Assembly: GCF_000745015.1 (NCBI RefSeq)
Contig: NZ_JQNA01000001.1
Coordinates: 186,001 to 250,000, forward strand
Length of the DNA stretch: 64,000 nt
Reading direction: 5' to 3'
DNA from: Burkholderia sp. 9120
Lineage (GTDB): Bacteria; Pseudomonadota; Gammaproteobacteria; Burkholderiales; Burkholderiaceae
Part shown: positions 37,115 to 45,328 of the stretch, one piece after another
How positions within the stretch are numbered: position 1 is the stretch's first letter
Layout of the letters: every line of letters begins with the position of its first letter
The notes under the pieces: model-generated
What the model saw: the letters and a program-made list of their open reading frames with translations, nothing else
What the model was told of the DNA's origin: nothing
Databases searched by the model: none
Made by a program: the position numbers and the translations under genes

Positions 37115-37813
37115 TTATCCCGGCTTGCGCCCCTGCAGCTTCACCAGCACCGGATACGCCGTAGCGGGCGGCGGCGGCTCGTCGACCTTGCCGAGCGCCT
37201 CGACCGCCGCGACGACGGCGGCGTCGATCTTCGGATCGCCGGTGGTCTGCGCGATCGTCACCTTCGTGATGCGGCCCGACGGCTCCATCCACAGATTCAG
37301 GCTGCCGGTGAAGCGCACGCCGCCGACGTCCTGCACGCCCTTGTCCTGCTCGACCGCGCGCTGCAGCGTGTAGACCATGTACTGCGCGTAGCTCGCATTG
37401 CCGAAGCGTCCAACGTTGCCGCCGCTGCCCACGTTCCCCGAGCCGTCGCCCGCGCCGATGTTGAAACTGTCGGTGCCCGCCTGAGCCGGCGCGTTCATCG
37501 TCATCTGCTTCGGCTGGTTGTCCGACGGCCTGGGCGCTTCCGACGGCTTAGGCGCGACCGTCGGCTTATCCACCGGCGTCTTGACCTCGTCCTTCACTTT
37601 CTCCGGCGGCGGTTTCTGCGGCGGCGGAGGTGGCGGCGGCAACGGAATCACCGTCGTCACCTGCGGCGCGCTGATGCGTTTCACGCCCGTCGTATCGCCG
37701 GCGAAATGCCAGATCAGCGCACCGAGCGCCACCAGCGCCAGCACGATCGCGACCGGCTTGATGAAGCGGCCCGGACCCTTGCCGGAAGGGCCGCCGTTAT
37801 AGGTCATTTCCAT
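37115..37813 (-). CDS. tonB: TonB energy transducer
   Basis: A 232-residue TonB with one N-terminal membrane anchor (about 18-38), a proline-rich spacer (LPPPPPPPQKPPPEK), an Asn/Gly-rich linker and a C-terminal TonB domain (about 140-228). That domain contains LNLWMEPSGRITKVTIAQTTGDP. It carries energy from ExbB/ExbD to an outer-membrane partner. It follows exbD by 9 bases. No TonB-dependent receptor is encoded in the window, so its outer-membrane client is open. Confidence 0.9.
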   Translation of the reverse strand: MEMTYNGGPSGKGPGRFIKPVAIVLALVALGALIWHFAGDTTGVKRISAPQVTTVIPLPPPPPPPQKPPPEKVKDEVKTPVDKPTVAPKPSEAPRPSDNQPKQMTMNAPAQAGTDSFNIGAGDGSGNVGSGGNVGRFGNASYAQYMVYTLQRAVEQDKGVQDVGGVRFTGSLNLWMEPSGRITKVTIAQTTGDPKIDAAVVAAVEALGKVDEPPPPATAYPVLVKLQGRKPG

Positions 37814-37822
37814 CGCGTCGCC

Positions 37823-38233
37823 CTAGCCGCCCTGCTTCGCTTTGCCGGTCACGAGACCGACCTGCGACAGATCGAGGCGCCGGAGCAGATCGAGTACATC
37901 CATGACCCGCTGATACGCCACGGCGGAATCGCCCTTGAGGACGATCGGCACATCCGGATTGCTCGCCTTCTCGGTGCGCAGCCGGCTCTCGAGTTCGTCC
38001 ATCGTGACGGGGTACGCATCCAGAAAGATCTGCCCCGAATCGGACACGGTGATCGCCTTGGTCTTCGGCTTGGCGAGACTCGCCGACGAACTCGCCTTGG
38101 GCAGATCCACCTTGATCCCCTGCACCGAAGCGGTCGTCATGATGATGAAGATGATCAACAGCACGTACGCCAGATCGAGCATCGGCGTGATGTTGATGTC
38201 GTCGTACGGCTTGTCGTCGTCCTGAACCTGCAT
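37823..38233 (-). CDS. exbD: ExbD/TolR-type stator protein
   Basis: A 136-residue inner-membrane protein with one transmembrane helix and a periplasmic domain. The helix region ITPMLDLAYVLLIIFIIMTT contains the essential proton-path aspartate. GDSAVAYQRVMDVLDLLRR is the conserved C-terminal helix. GGGAG precedes the ATG by six bases. It lies between the ExbB-like fusion and tonB, the classic order of this motor. Confidence 0.94.
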   Translation of the reverse strand: MQVQDDDKPYDDINITPMLDLAYVLLIIFIIMTTASVQGIKVDLPKASSSASLAKPKTKAITVSDSGQIFLDAYPVTMDELESRLRTEKASNPDVPIVLKGDSAVAYQRVMDVLDLLRRLDLSQVGLVTGKAKQGG

Positions 38234-38252
38234 GGTGATCTCCCGTGTGCGT

Positions 38253-40049
38253 TCAGTCGGCCAGCAGCGCGTGGTCCGGACTGCGATGCGCTTCGGCCAG
38301 CCGCGTGACGAATTCGTCGACGAACACCTGCATGTTCGCGGTCACGTTCTTGTTGCGGATCAGCAGGTAGTTGTAGCCAAACAGCGCCGGAATCGCGACG
38401 AACAGACCGGTGACCGTGGCCAGCAGCGCGGCGGCGATACCCGGTGCGATCGCGTTGACGTTGACGTCGCCGGCGGCCGCGATCGCGGCGAAGGTGATCA
38501 TCACGCCGACCACCGTGCCGAGCAGACCGAGAAACGGCCCGCCGGAAATGGCGATGGTCAGCAGCACCATCGACTTCGACAGACGCTGGTTTTCGCGCAC
38601 GAGCGTGGCGTCCATCGACGCGCGGATCGCCTCGATCGACTCGCTGGTGATCACCGCGCGGCCGTTGTCGTCGACGCGGCTATGAATTTCGGCGACGCCC
38701 GCGCGGTACAGCCGGTACAGCGACGACTGGCGCAGGCGTTGACCCTCTTCGCTGGTTTCCTTCACGTGCGCGAGGCCGACCAGGTGACGGCCCGCCACTT
38801 CGCGAAAGCGTTCGACGAAGTAGTTGTTGGCACGGTCGACAAGGCCGACGTAGCGCCCCTTGTTCCACATCACGACCCACGAGACGACGGCCATGGCCAG
38901 CAGAATGCCGATCACCACCCACGCATCGACCGTCACCGACTGGACGATCACGCCGAAGTAGCCGAAGCCGAAACCCGACTGCTTTTCATCCGCGCCGTAG
39001 TTGATCAGCTTCGATTCCGAGCCTTGCGCCAGCGCGTCGAGCGCGATCAGCTCCGGTGAGCGGGCAATCTTCGACAGACGCAATTCGTCGAGCGAACCCT
39101 TGAAGTTGGCGAAGCCGGCGGGCGCGCCGGTCACGTCGCCGGCCACCGCGGCAGCGCTGGTCAGTGCGGGCAATGCCGCGGCGATCTGCGCGGCCTGTTT
39201 GCCGTTCACGTACACGGTGAGGTTCTTGCCGTCGGCGGTGACGGCGAGATGAGCCCATTGATTGACCGTCAATGCAGCGGCGGCGGATGTGCGAACCGGC
39301 GCCGCGGCGCCGTCGATCTCGGCGAACGGCACGCCGTTGTCGAGGCCGATCAGCAAAGCGTTCGCGCCGTCGCGGCGGCTATACAGCAGCGTATTGGCCG
39401 CCAGCGCCGACGGCTTGAGCCACACGCTGAACGTGAAGCTGCCGCCCGCGCTCACGTTCAGCGACGGCGTGGCCGGCAGATTCAACGCCGTGCTGCCGTC
39501 GAACTGCGCGCCCTTGCCGACGATGCCGTCTTCGACGGTTCGCAGCGGCGCGTTCTGCGCATGGTTCGCGTACGCGGTCGCGTCTTTCGGCGGCGAGCCG
39601 GACGGACTGTCGAAGTGATACACCAGCGTGTAATCCGGATCGAAAGTTTGCGACGGCTTGCTGCCGTCGGGCGCCTTCTTGTTGCCGTAGTACATCCAGA
39701 TCGATTCCGCCGAGCCGGCCGGCATCTTCGTGATATCGACCCAGATGAGCGCGACGCCCAGCACCGCGTCGTACTGTTCGATGTCGAAGTTCAACGGCGT
39801 CTTGTCGTCGGCCGCGACGAAACGGATGTCGGCGCCGTTATCGGCCAGTCCATCGAACTGGAAATTGCCCGAGTGCAGCCGGATCAGCAACGGCACGCGA
39901 CCGGCCGACTCCGTCAGGTTGGCCCCTTTCGGACCGGCGTCGATCGTGATCGCCTTGCGGTACGACCAGTCGTTTTGCCACCACGCGTTGGCGACGCCGG
40001 GCATCACGCCCAGCAGCGTCAGTAACAGGAGAAACAAGGCTCGCTTCAC
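38253..40049 (-). CDS. DUF2341-LamG-ExbB/TolQ fusion protein
   Basis: A 598-residue stator subunit with a large sensory-looking periplasmic part. A GTG start at 40049, preceded by GGGGAG, gives a signal peptide ending ANA-WW (residue 22). A DUF2341 region (about 50-130, IWMYYGNKKAPDG) and a LamG/concanavalin-like domain (about 165-320, FTFSVWLKP, TVYVNGKQAA) follow. After about residue 345 comes an ExbB/MotA module with three membrane segments and GPFLGLLGTVVGVMITF. ExbB proteins have their N-terminus outside, so the extra domains are topologically consistent. It replaces a free ExbB in this operon. Confidence 0.9.
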   Translation of the reverse strand: MKRALFLLLLTLLGVMPGVANAWWQNDWSYRKAITIDAGPKGANLTESAGRVPLLIRLHSGNFQFDGLADNGADIRFVAADDKTPLNFDIEQYDAVLGVALIWVDITKMPAGSAESIWMYYGNKKAPDGSKPSQTFDPDYTLVYHFDSPSGSPPKDATAYANHAQNAPLRTVEDGIVGKGAQFDGSTALNLPATPSLNVSAGGSFTFSVWLKPSALAANTLLYSRRDGANALLIGLDNGVPFAEIDGAAAPVRTSAAAALTVNQWAHLAVTADGKNLTVYVNGKQAAQIAAALPALTSAAAVAGDVTGAPAGFANFKGSLDELRLSKIARSPELIALDALAQGSESKLINYGADEKQSGFGFGYFGVIVQSVTVDAWVVIGILLAMAVVSWVVMWNKGRYVGLVDRANNYFVERFREVAGRHLVGLAHVKETSEEGQRLRQSSLYRLYRAGVAEIHSRVDDNGRAVITSESIEAIRASMDATLVRENQRLSKSMVLLTIAISGGPFLGLLGTVVGVMITFAAIAAAGDVNVNAIAPGIAAALLATVTGLFVAIPALFGYNYLLIRNKNVTANMQVFVDEFVTRLAEAHRSPDHALLAD

Positions 40050-40109
40050 AATCCACTCCCCAAATGAACCGTGCCGGCAACGCGGCAAGGCACGAACAGA
40101 AAAGATCCT

Positions 40110-41828
40110 TCAGAAACCGAGGCGCACATAGAAATCAAAGCGCGGGCTGTACTGCTTCGTGTAGATACCGGCTTTCAGCGGCCAGCCCGCTTCGAAATCC
40201 GCGCTCGCATACTTGAACAGTTGCACCCGTGTCCCCACGCCGACGCTGAGCAGGTTGAAGCTCGCCGTCTGCTCCGGCAGCGGGCTGAGCAGCCACAGGT
40301 GCGCTGCGTCGACGAACGCATGAAAACGCCATTCGTTGATGCGGCTGCCGGCCGCGCCGCCGAGGTATTTCGTCAGCGACGGGCTGCGCAATTCGAGTGA
40401 GCCGATCACGCCGCTGTCCGCCGTGTCTTCCGCCTGCATGTAGCCGCGCACGCTGTTCATGCCGCCGGCCGCGAACTGCTCGCTCGACACCAGCGGCGAG
40501 TTCGCCAGTTGCGCGGTCACGTGCGCGTTGGCCTGCATGTCGTTGGCAAAATGCTGCGTGTGATTGACGTCGAATTTGGCGTAGAGAAAATCGGGCGTCG
40601 CGTTGTAGCGCTTGTTGTCCCACGCGCCCGCGTCGCTGCCGATACCGCGAATATTCGTGGTCAGCGACGCGGAAAACGCCGTTTGCGAGTTCTTCAGGCT
40701 GAGCTGGCCGGTGTATGAGAGCGTGACCGGCACGTAGGTCAGCGGCGACATGGACATCTGTCCGCCCAGACTGACGTTCTCGTCGTAATGCTTGCGATCG
40801 ATCTCGATGCTCACCGACTGCGCGTAGGTGTCCGACGCCGGCAACGCATAGATCGCCGTGAAGCCGTAGGTCGTTCCCTTGCCGAGCACGTTGGTGCCGC
40901 CGATCGACGCCACATTGCTATCCGAATGAACCACCGTGGCCAGCAGGCTCCAGTTCGAATTCTTCAGCGGCGCCAGATACGAAAACGAGTACACGCGCGC
41001 GTCGTCCGGATGCTGCGGCGCGATCACATAGGTGCCCGAGACCACGTGGCCCAGTTGCCACAGGTTCGAATAGCTCAGCGTGGCGCTGGTGCGCAGCAGC
41101 GAGGTGCCCGGGCTGTTGTCGTTGTTCAGGTCGAGCGTGCCGTGCAGCGGACTGTGATCGTCCACTTTCAGATCGACGTCCACGGTCTGCGGCATGGCGC
41201 CCGGTTTCAGCACCGGAATTACCTGGCGGTCGGCCGTGCGGTTCAGATCGGTGAGCTGCTGCTGCGCGACGCCGAAGTCGGGCACGCTGCCTTCCGCGAG
41301 CGCCGGCACCGCGTCGCGAATGTTCTGCGGCGAGGAGTACTGCGCGCCTTCCACGCGCAGCCGGCCCACTTTCGCTTCCACGACCTGCAACACGATCACG
41401 CCGTTTTTGACCTGCTGCTGCGGCAACTCGACGACCACCGATTGATAGCCGCGATCCTGATAGACCTTCTGCAACGCATCGCGCGCCGCGTTGACGTCCG
41501 CCAGTGTCTTGCCGGGTCCTTCGAACGGATAGACCGCCTTTTCAATGTCGAGGCTCGGCAAGGTCGTATTGCCGCGCACGATAAATTCGTTCAGGTCGAA
41601 TGTTTGCGGCGCGGCCGACGCGGACGTTGGCGCCGCCGCGCTCTGCGCATGCGCACCGGCCGCGAAACCCAGGCCACCGACGAATACCACGCTCATCGCG
41701 CCCATCGTGCCGATCGCGCCAGATACGCAGCGCCGCCGCGTGGCGCGTCTGCGTTGAGCCCATTCCCCGTTGGACTCCCCGCTCGAACCCTCGGGTGATA
41801 TCCCTATCCCGTTCACTCTTGGCGGCAT
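40110..41828 (-). CDS. TpsB outer-membrane transporter (ShlB/FhaC family)
   Basis: Outer-membrane translocator of a two-partner secretion system. The 572-residue protein has an extended leader (hydrophobic core about 40-62, GAHAQ), POTRA domains (about 75-155, FIVRGNTTLPSLDIEKAVYP, and about 157-230) and a 16-strand-type barrel. The barrel contains SVRGYMQAEDTADSG near residue 450 and ends in FYVRLGF. The start at 41828 (MPPRVNG) follows AAGGGGA. It is the first gene of a 16-gene run and is preceded by an ECF-type promoter. The 54396-64000 gene encodes the probable substrate. Confidence 0.92.
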   Translation of the reverse strand: MPPRVNGIGISPEGSSGESNGEWAQRRRATRRRCVSGAIGTMGAMSVVFVGGLGFAAGAHAQSAAAPTSASAAPQTFDLNEFIVRGNTTLPSLDIEKAVYPFEGPGKTLADVNAARDALQKVYQDRGYQSVVVELPQQQVKNGVIVLQVVEAKVGRLRVEGAQYSSPQNIRDAVPALAEGSVPDFGVAQQQLTDLNRTADRQVIPVLKPGAMPQTVDVDLKVDDHSPLHGTLDLNNDNSPGTSLLRTSATLSYSNLWQLGHVVSGTYVIAPQHPDDARVYSFSYLAPLKNSNWSLLATVVHSDSNVASIGGTNVLGKGTTYGFTAIYALPASDTYAQSVSIEIDRKHYDENVSLGGQMSMSPLTYVPVTLSYTGQLSLKNSQTAFSASLTTNIRGIGSDAGAWDNKRYNATPDFLYAKFDVNHTQHFANDMQANAHVTAQLANSPLVSSEQFAAGGMNSVRGYMQAEDTADSGVIGSLELRSPSLTKYLGGAAGSRINEWRFHAFVDAAHLWLLSPLPEQTASFNLLSVGVGTRVQLFKYASADFEAGWPLKAGIYTKQYSPRFDFYVRLGF

Positions 41829-42023
41829 GCGCCATTCCCCTTTATTCATTCGGATCGTTGCCGCATCGGCGAGCCCCAATTCTTCGAGCCCGCTAGCACA
41901 GTTTCATTTCAGAAATGTTACTTTTAGTTGGCCATCCTAATCGTACGGCGGGTACTACTGGTCTCCGTCGCGATGATTCTTCAATCCAGCAAATCAATCC
42001 TTATCGCGCGTCCCTATCATCAA

Positions 42024-42049
42024 GACGAAACGAGCACGCCTAACCCGCA
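42024..42049 (-). promoter_or_regulatory. ECF-type promoter motif 1, upstream of tpsB
   Basis: On the minus strand TGCGGGTTAG (42049-42040) is followed, 22 bases from its first T, by CGTC (42027-42024), then GGGACG. An A/T-rich tract precedes it. It sits just past the TIGR03032 stop and about 190 bases before the tpsB start. Three other sites share the same spacing. Confidence 0.75.
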
Positions 42050-42073
42050 GGGCATATTTAAAAATTTTGCGAT

Positions 42074-43237
42074 TTAGCCTTCCCGGGCCTGCGATTCGTC
42101 TTCCTCGCGTGGCCGTGTCTGCCAGAAGCCGCCCTTCATCGTCGCGATGGACGGCGTTTCCGCCCACTCCCGTGGACTCAGAATTTCGGCGCGCAGAATA
42201 TTGGGCAGCACCTGGACATCGAATACTTCGTCCACGCCGTTGTAGAACTCCACGATCCCCAACACTTCGCCGCTGCGGCTATCCAGTGCCGCCACACCGG
42301 CCACCAGTTCATCCGTCCCACTCTCGATCGGCAAGCCCTGCGGCCCGCGCTTATCGCGCAGTTTCGACAGACCCACGAACATCACGCCGCGGTATTCGGC
42401 CAGACCGTGCACGAAGCCGGGCAAGCTCGCCACGACGCGTCGCGCGCCGTTGTGCACATCGATTTCAAGCACTTGACCCCGGCCGCCTTCGAGCACATAA
42501 AGGCGACCGTCGATCAAACGCGGCGAGTGCGGCATGGACAGTCCCGACGCGACGATTCGCCCCGACGGCACTTCCATCACGATGCCGCCGCTCGCCATGC
42601 CCGCGCGCCAACCGAACGGCGTGCTGGTGTGGCCGAGCGCCGTCGCATAGCGCACCTTGCCGTCGTGATAGGCCATACCGTTCAGATGGCAGCGATCGTC
42701 GGGGCCGAACTCCTTGACGAACGGCGGCTGCCAGATCGGCGTGAAATTGAAGTAACCGTCGATCACGCTAATGCACGAGTAGCGCGTATTGACCGCGAGC
42801 ACGATCTGCTTGTCGAACACCATGTCGTGCAGATCGAGATCGCCCGTGTAATACGTCATGCGCGGCACGAAGATCGCGTCGTAGTAATCGGGACGAGCCG
42901 GATAAAGCGGCGCGAGCGACGGCAGATTGGCGAACACCATTAACTCGTGCATGGTGGCCACGGCGAGGCGGTTGCCGCTCACCGTCATGCCCATCGAACG
43001 CGGCAACCGACACGCGGACAACGTGGGCACGCCGTTTTCCACGCCGAGCAACGCAACGCCCGAGGGCCGGCGGCTGATCGCGAGAGAACATTGCAGCGAC
43101 GCGAGCACATCGAGAAAGCGCCCCGTGTCGCGCAAATTGATGAATGGCGAGTCGGCGTCCGTCGCCACGGCGGGCGGCGATTGATCGCTCGCCGGATCCG
43201 GCTCACCTTCCGACTGATATTCCCCGAGGCGTTCCAC
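42074..43237 (-). CDS. TIGR03032-type beta-propeller-like protein
   Basis: A soluble 387-residue protein resembling TIGR03032 proteins: FINLRDTGRFLDVLASLQCSLAISRRPSG in outline, YYTGDLDLHDMVFD, HLNGMAYHDGKVRYATALG, GLSMPHSPRLIDGRLYVLEGGRG and LPGFVHGLAEYRG. The repeats look like propeller blades. There is no signal peptide. The start is a GTG at 43237. Biochemical function is not established. It lies upstream of tpsB with its own ECF-type promoter, so it is probably part of the same regulon. Confidence 0.8.
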   Translation of the reverse strand: MERLGEYQSEGEPDPASDQSPPAVATDADSPFINLRDTGRFLDVLASLQCSLAISRRPSGVALLGVENGVPTLSACRLPRSMGMTVSGNRLAVATMHELMVFANLPSLAPLYPARPDYYDAIFVPRMTYYTGDLDLHDMVFDKQIVLAVNTRYSCISVIDGYFNFTPIWQPPFVKEFGPDDRCHLNGMAYHDGKVRYATALGHTSTPFGWRAGMASGGIVMEVPSGRIVASGLSMPHSPRLIDGRLYVLEGGRGQVLEIDVHNGARRVVASLPGFVHGLAEYRGVMFVGLSKLRDKRGPQGLPIESGTDELVAGVAALDSRSGEVLGIVEFYNGVDEVFDVQVLPNILRAEILSPREWAETPSIATMKGGFWQTRPREEDESQAREG

Positions 43238-43380
43238 GTTATTTATCCCAAGCTCTCGCGCTGCTTTTTATAAAGACCCGTCGCGACAGGCGCGCAGGCA
43301 TCGCGCCCCGTACGGATTCATCGCTTCATGTGACCTGTCGACAGCGGCGTCCAGGTCCATTCGAGCGTTCCTTATTCCTA

Positions 43381-43406
43381 GACGGAAACAACCGGCCAAT
43401 CCCGCA
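43381..43406 (-). promoter_or_regulatory. ECF-type promoter motif 2, upstream of the TIGR03032 gene
   Basis: On the minus strand TGCGGGATTG (43406-43397) is followed at the fixed spacing by CGTC (43384-43381) and then TAGGAATAAGGAACG. An A-rich tract precedes it. It lies about 145 bases before the GTG start. Confidence 0.73.
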
Positions 43407-43585
43407 AACTATTTTTTGCACGTGGGATTCAAGCGGGATTCAAACGGGGTTCAGCAGAAAAATGCGGCCTGCATATTAATGATTGAACACAGTCCATCGT
43501 CGCTCGTGGATGCGTAATTTTTTGTGACATACGCAGAACATTCGTGTGAAGGAATCCTCGACGCCCCGAGAAACACGACGCAACG

Positions 43586-43611
43586 TGCGGGATAGACCGC
43601 GTCGCAACGTC
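43586..43611 (+). promoter_or_regulatory. ECF-type promoter motif 4, upstream of the membrane-protein/gspK pair
   Basis: On the plus strand TGCGGGATAG (43586-43595) is followed at the same spacing by CGTC (43608-43611) and later GGGACG. It lies 37 bases before the ATG at 43648 and is divergent from motif 2. Confidence 0.73.
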
Positions 43612-43647
43612 CTATCAAATACAGGGACGACATCAGCGAGGAGATCC

Positions 43648-44232
43648 ATGTTGATCACCACCATGCTTCTGCGACGGCTCGTCGCCAGGCTGACCGGCGC
43701 GCGCGGCGAGACGGCGGAGCGCAGTCCTCCGGGCGATCCGCAGGCCGGGAGCGACACCGCAGGCTCGCGGCGTTTGCGCTGGCGCATGCCGTGGCTCGCG
43801 TGGCAAGCGCTGTCGTGGGTTTCGCTGACGCTGCTCGCGCCGCCGTTCTGGGCGATCGGCGCCCTGCAGATAATCAATCCGCACAGCGACCAGCCGTTCT
43901 TCTGGAATGCGCTGATGGCGATCGTGCCGCTGGCCGGCGGCGTCACCATCGTGCTGACCAATCAGCAGCATTACCGCGCGCCATTCCGCAGTCATCGCGC
44001 GGCGGCGCTTTACTATTTTCAGCGCAGCATGGCGTTGAGCTGCCTGCTCGTGCTGCTTCTGCTGTGGAGCACGCATGCCATCGACGACCTCGTCGCGCCG
44101 CTCGCCATCGCCACGCCAGGCTCGCACCCCGCCGCGCTCGCGCTGTGGATGACCGGCCTCGTCGCCGCGTTCGGCATATCGTCATCTCTGCATGCGAGCA
44201 TCCTGCACGTGTGGCTTGCCTTCCTGGCCTGA
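43648..44232 (+). CDS. Hypothetical inner-membrane protein
   Basis: A 194-residue protein, not recognised. After a basic, Pro/Gly-rich N-terminal stretch, four hydrophobic segments are visible between about residues 45 and 190 (for example LLAPPFWAIGALQII and ALSCLLVLLLLW). GAGGAG lies five bases before the ATG at 43648; the longer upstream frame is polar and unsupported. It is followed after 58 bases by gspK and shares the ECF-type promoter. Confidence 0.7.
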   Translation: MLITTMLLRRLVARLTGARGETAERSPPGDPQAGSDTAGSRRLRWRMPWLAWQALSWVSLTLLAPPFWAIGALQIINPHSDQPFFWNALMAIVPLAGGVTIVLTNQQHYRAPFRSHRAAALYYFQRSMALSCLLVLLLLWSTHAIDDLVAPLAIATPGSHPAALALWMTGLVAAFGISSSLHASILHVWLAFLA

Positions 44233-44240
44233 ACCCTGGC

Positions 44241-44268
44241 TTGAACCCTCTTCATTGAACCCTCTTCA
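44241..44268. repeat. Perfect 14-bp tandem duplication before gspK
   Basis: TTGAACCCTCTTCA occurs twice in tandem (44241-44254, 44255-44268), with a partial copy (TGAACCCTGGC) just before, spanning the gap between the membrane-protein gene and gspK. Confidence 0.85.
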
Positions 44269-44290
44269 CGCTCCGCGCGGGACCGACTCT

Positions 44291-45289
44291 ATGCGCCTTC
44301 GAAAACCAGGCCGCCGCACGGGCGCCTCGCGGCAACGCGGCATTGCCATCGTGATGGTGCTGCTGGTGGTTGCGCTGGCGGCCACGCTCGCGGCCAGCGT
44401 GTTGTGGCGTCAGCAGGTTGCCCTGCGCGACGTGGAGAACCAGCGCCTTGCGGTGGAAACGATGTGGGCCGAGCGCGCCGCCGTCGAATGGGCGCGTGCC
44501 ACGTTGCGTGCTCAGGCTGCGATATCGAACGTGGCTTACGTGGGCCAGCCGTGGTCCGCGCCGGTGAGCGAGGTACAACTGGTCAGCTTCCTCGCGCCGG
44601 GATCGAGCGCGGCCTCCCTCAATGGCGAGCTGTCGCGTGCCTCGATCTCGGGTAGCGTGGAAGACGCGCAGGCCCGCTTCAACCTGATGAACCTGGTGTC
44701 GCGCGCCGCGCCCGGCCAGCCCTGGCAAACCAACGCCGAAGGCTTGCTCGCCTATCGCCGCCTGCTCGGTGAACTGTCGCTCGATCCGGCGCTCGCGAAG
44801 CAAACCGCCGCGTACCTGCTGAAATCGCTGCGCGAAACCAATGGCCCAGACGGCTGGCCCTTGCAACTCGTGACGGTGGCGGATCTGTCGCGCGCGGCCG
44901 GCTACGACGACAGCACGAGCGCGGCGCTCGCGCCGTTCGTCACGATCCTGCCCGACCTGACCACGGTCAATGCGAACACCGCGTCGGAGCCGGTGCTGGT
45001 CGCCGCGATTCCGACGCTAACGCGCGTGCTCGCGCACCGGCTCGTCGAACGACGCAACACGGCGTACTTCGTCAGTACCGGCGATATCGCCGAGGTGCTG
45101 GCCCCGACCCAAAGCAGCGCGACCCTGCCCGATGGCGCGATGGTCGGCGTCAACAGCGGGTATTTCATTGTTCATTGCCGGATTCATTCCGGCCGGATCA
45201 ATAGCCGGATCGATACGCTGGTGGCACGCTATGGAGTCGGCAATTTCAGCTGGACATCGGTAATCTGGGTGCATCGGATCACCGGCTAA
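44291..45289 (+). CDS. gspK: GspK-like type II secretion minor pseudopilin
   Basis: A 332-residue pseudopilin. The N-terminal basic segment and prepilin-like helix GIAIVMVLLVVALAATLAASV (residues about 17-38) are followed by a large periplasmic domain. It contains DAQARFNLMNLV and TVNANTASEPVLVAAIPTL, both typical of GspK. In type II systems GspK caps the pseudopilus tip. The start at 44291 places the helix correctly. No gspL/gspM follows; the next gene is inverted. GspF and GspH homologues are encoded about 6-8 kb away on the other strand. Confidence 0.85.
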   Translation: MRLRKPGRRTGASRQRGIAIVMVLLVVALAATLAASVLWRQQVALRDVENQRLAVETMWAERAAVEWARATLRAQAAISNVAYVGQPWSAPVSEVQLVSFLAPGSSAASLNGELSRASISGSVEDAQARFNLMNLVSRAAPGQPWQTNAEGLLAYRRLLGELSLDPALAKQTAAYLLKSLRETNGPDGWPLQLVTVADLSRAAGYDDSTSAALAPFVTILPDLTTVNANTASEPVLVAAIPTLTRVLAHRLVERRNTAYFVSTGDIAEVLAPTQSSATLPDGAMVGVNSGYFIVHCRIHSGRINSRIDTLVARYGVGNFSWTSVIWVHRITG

Positions 45290-45320
45290 CCAGGGCTAAC
45301 CTGGCCTAACCTGGCTAGCG
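45281..45320. repeat. 10-bp degenerate tandem repeat over the gspK stop
   Basis: ACCGGCTAAC, CAGGGCTAAC, CTGGCCTAAC and CTGGCTAGCG run in tandem. The first unit contains the gspK stop codon. Confidence 0.75.
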
Positions 45321-45328
45321 GTTTCAAT

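Larger units (their letters stand above)
43238..43647. other. Divergent control region with two opposed ECF-type promoters
   Basis: This 410-base region separates the TIGR03032 gene (minus) from the membrane-protein gene (plus). Besides the two promoter motifs listed separately (43381-43406 minus, 43586-43611 plus), I see no gene and no terminator. Confidence 0.6.

Noticed and set aside
41950..41980. GCGGGTAC followed by CGTC on the plus strand
   Set aside because: The spacing is three bases shorter than in the four matching sites, and no plus-strand gene follows.
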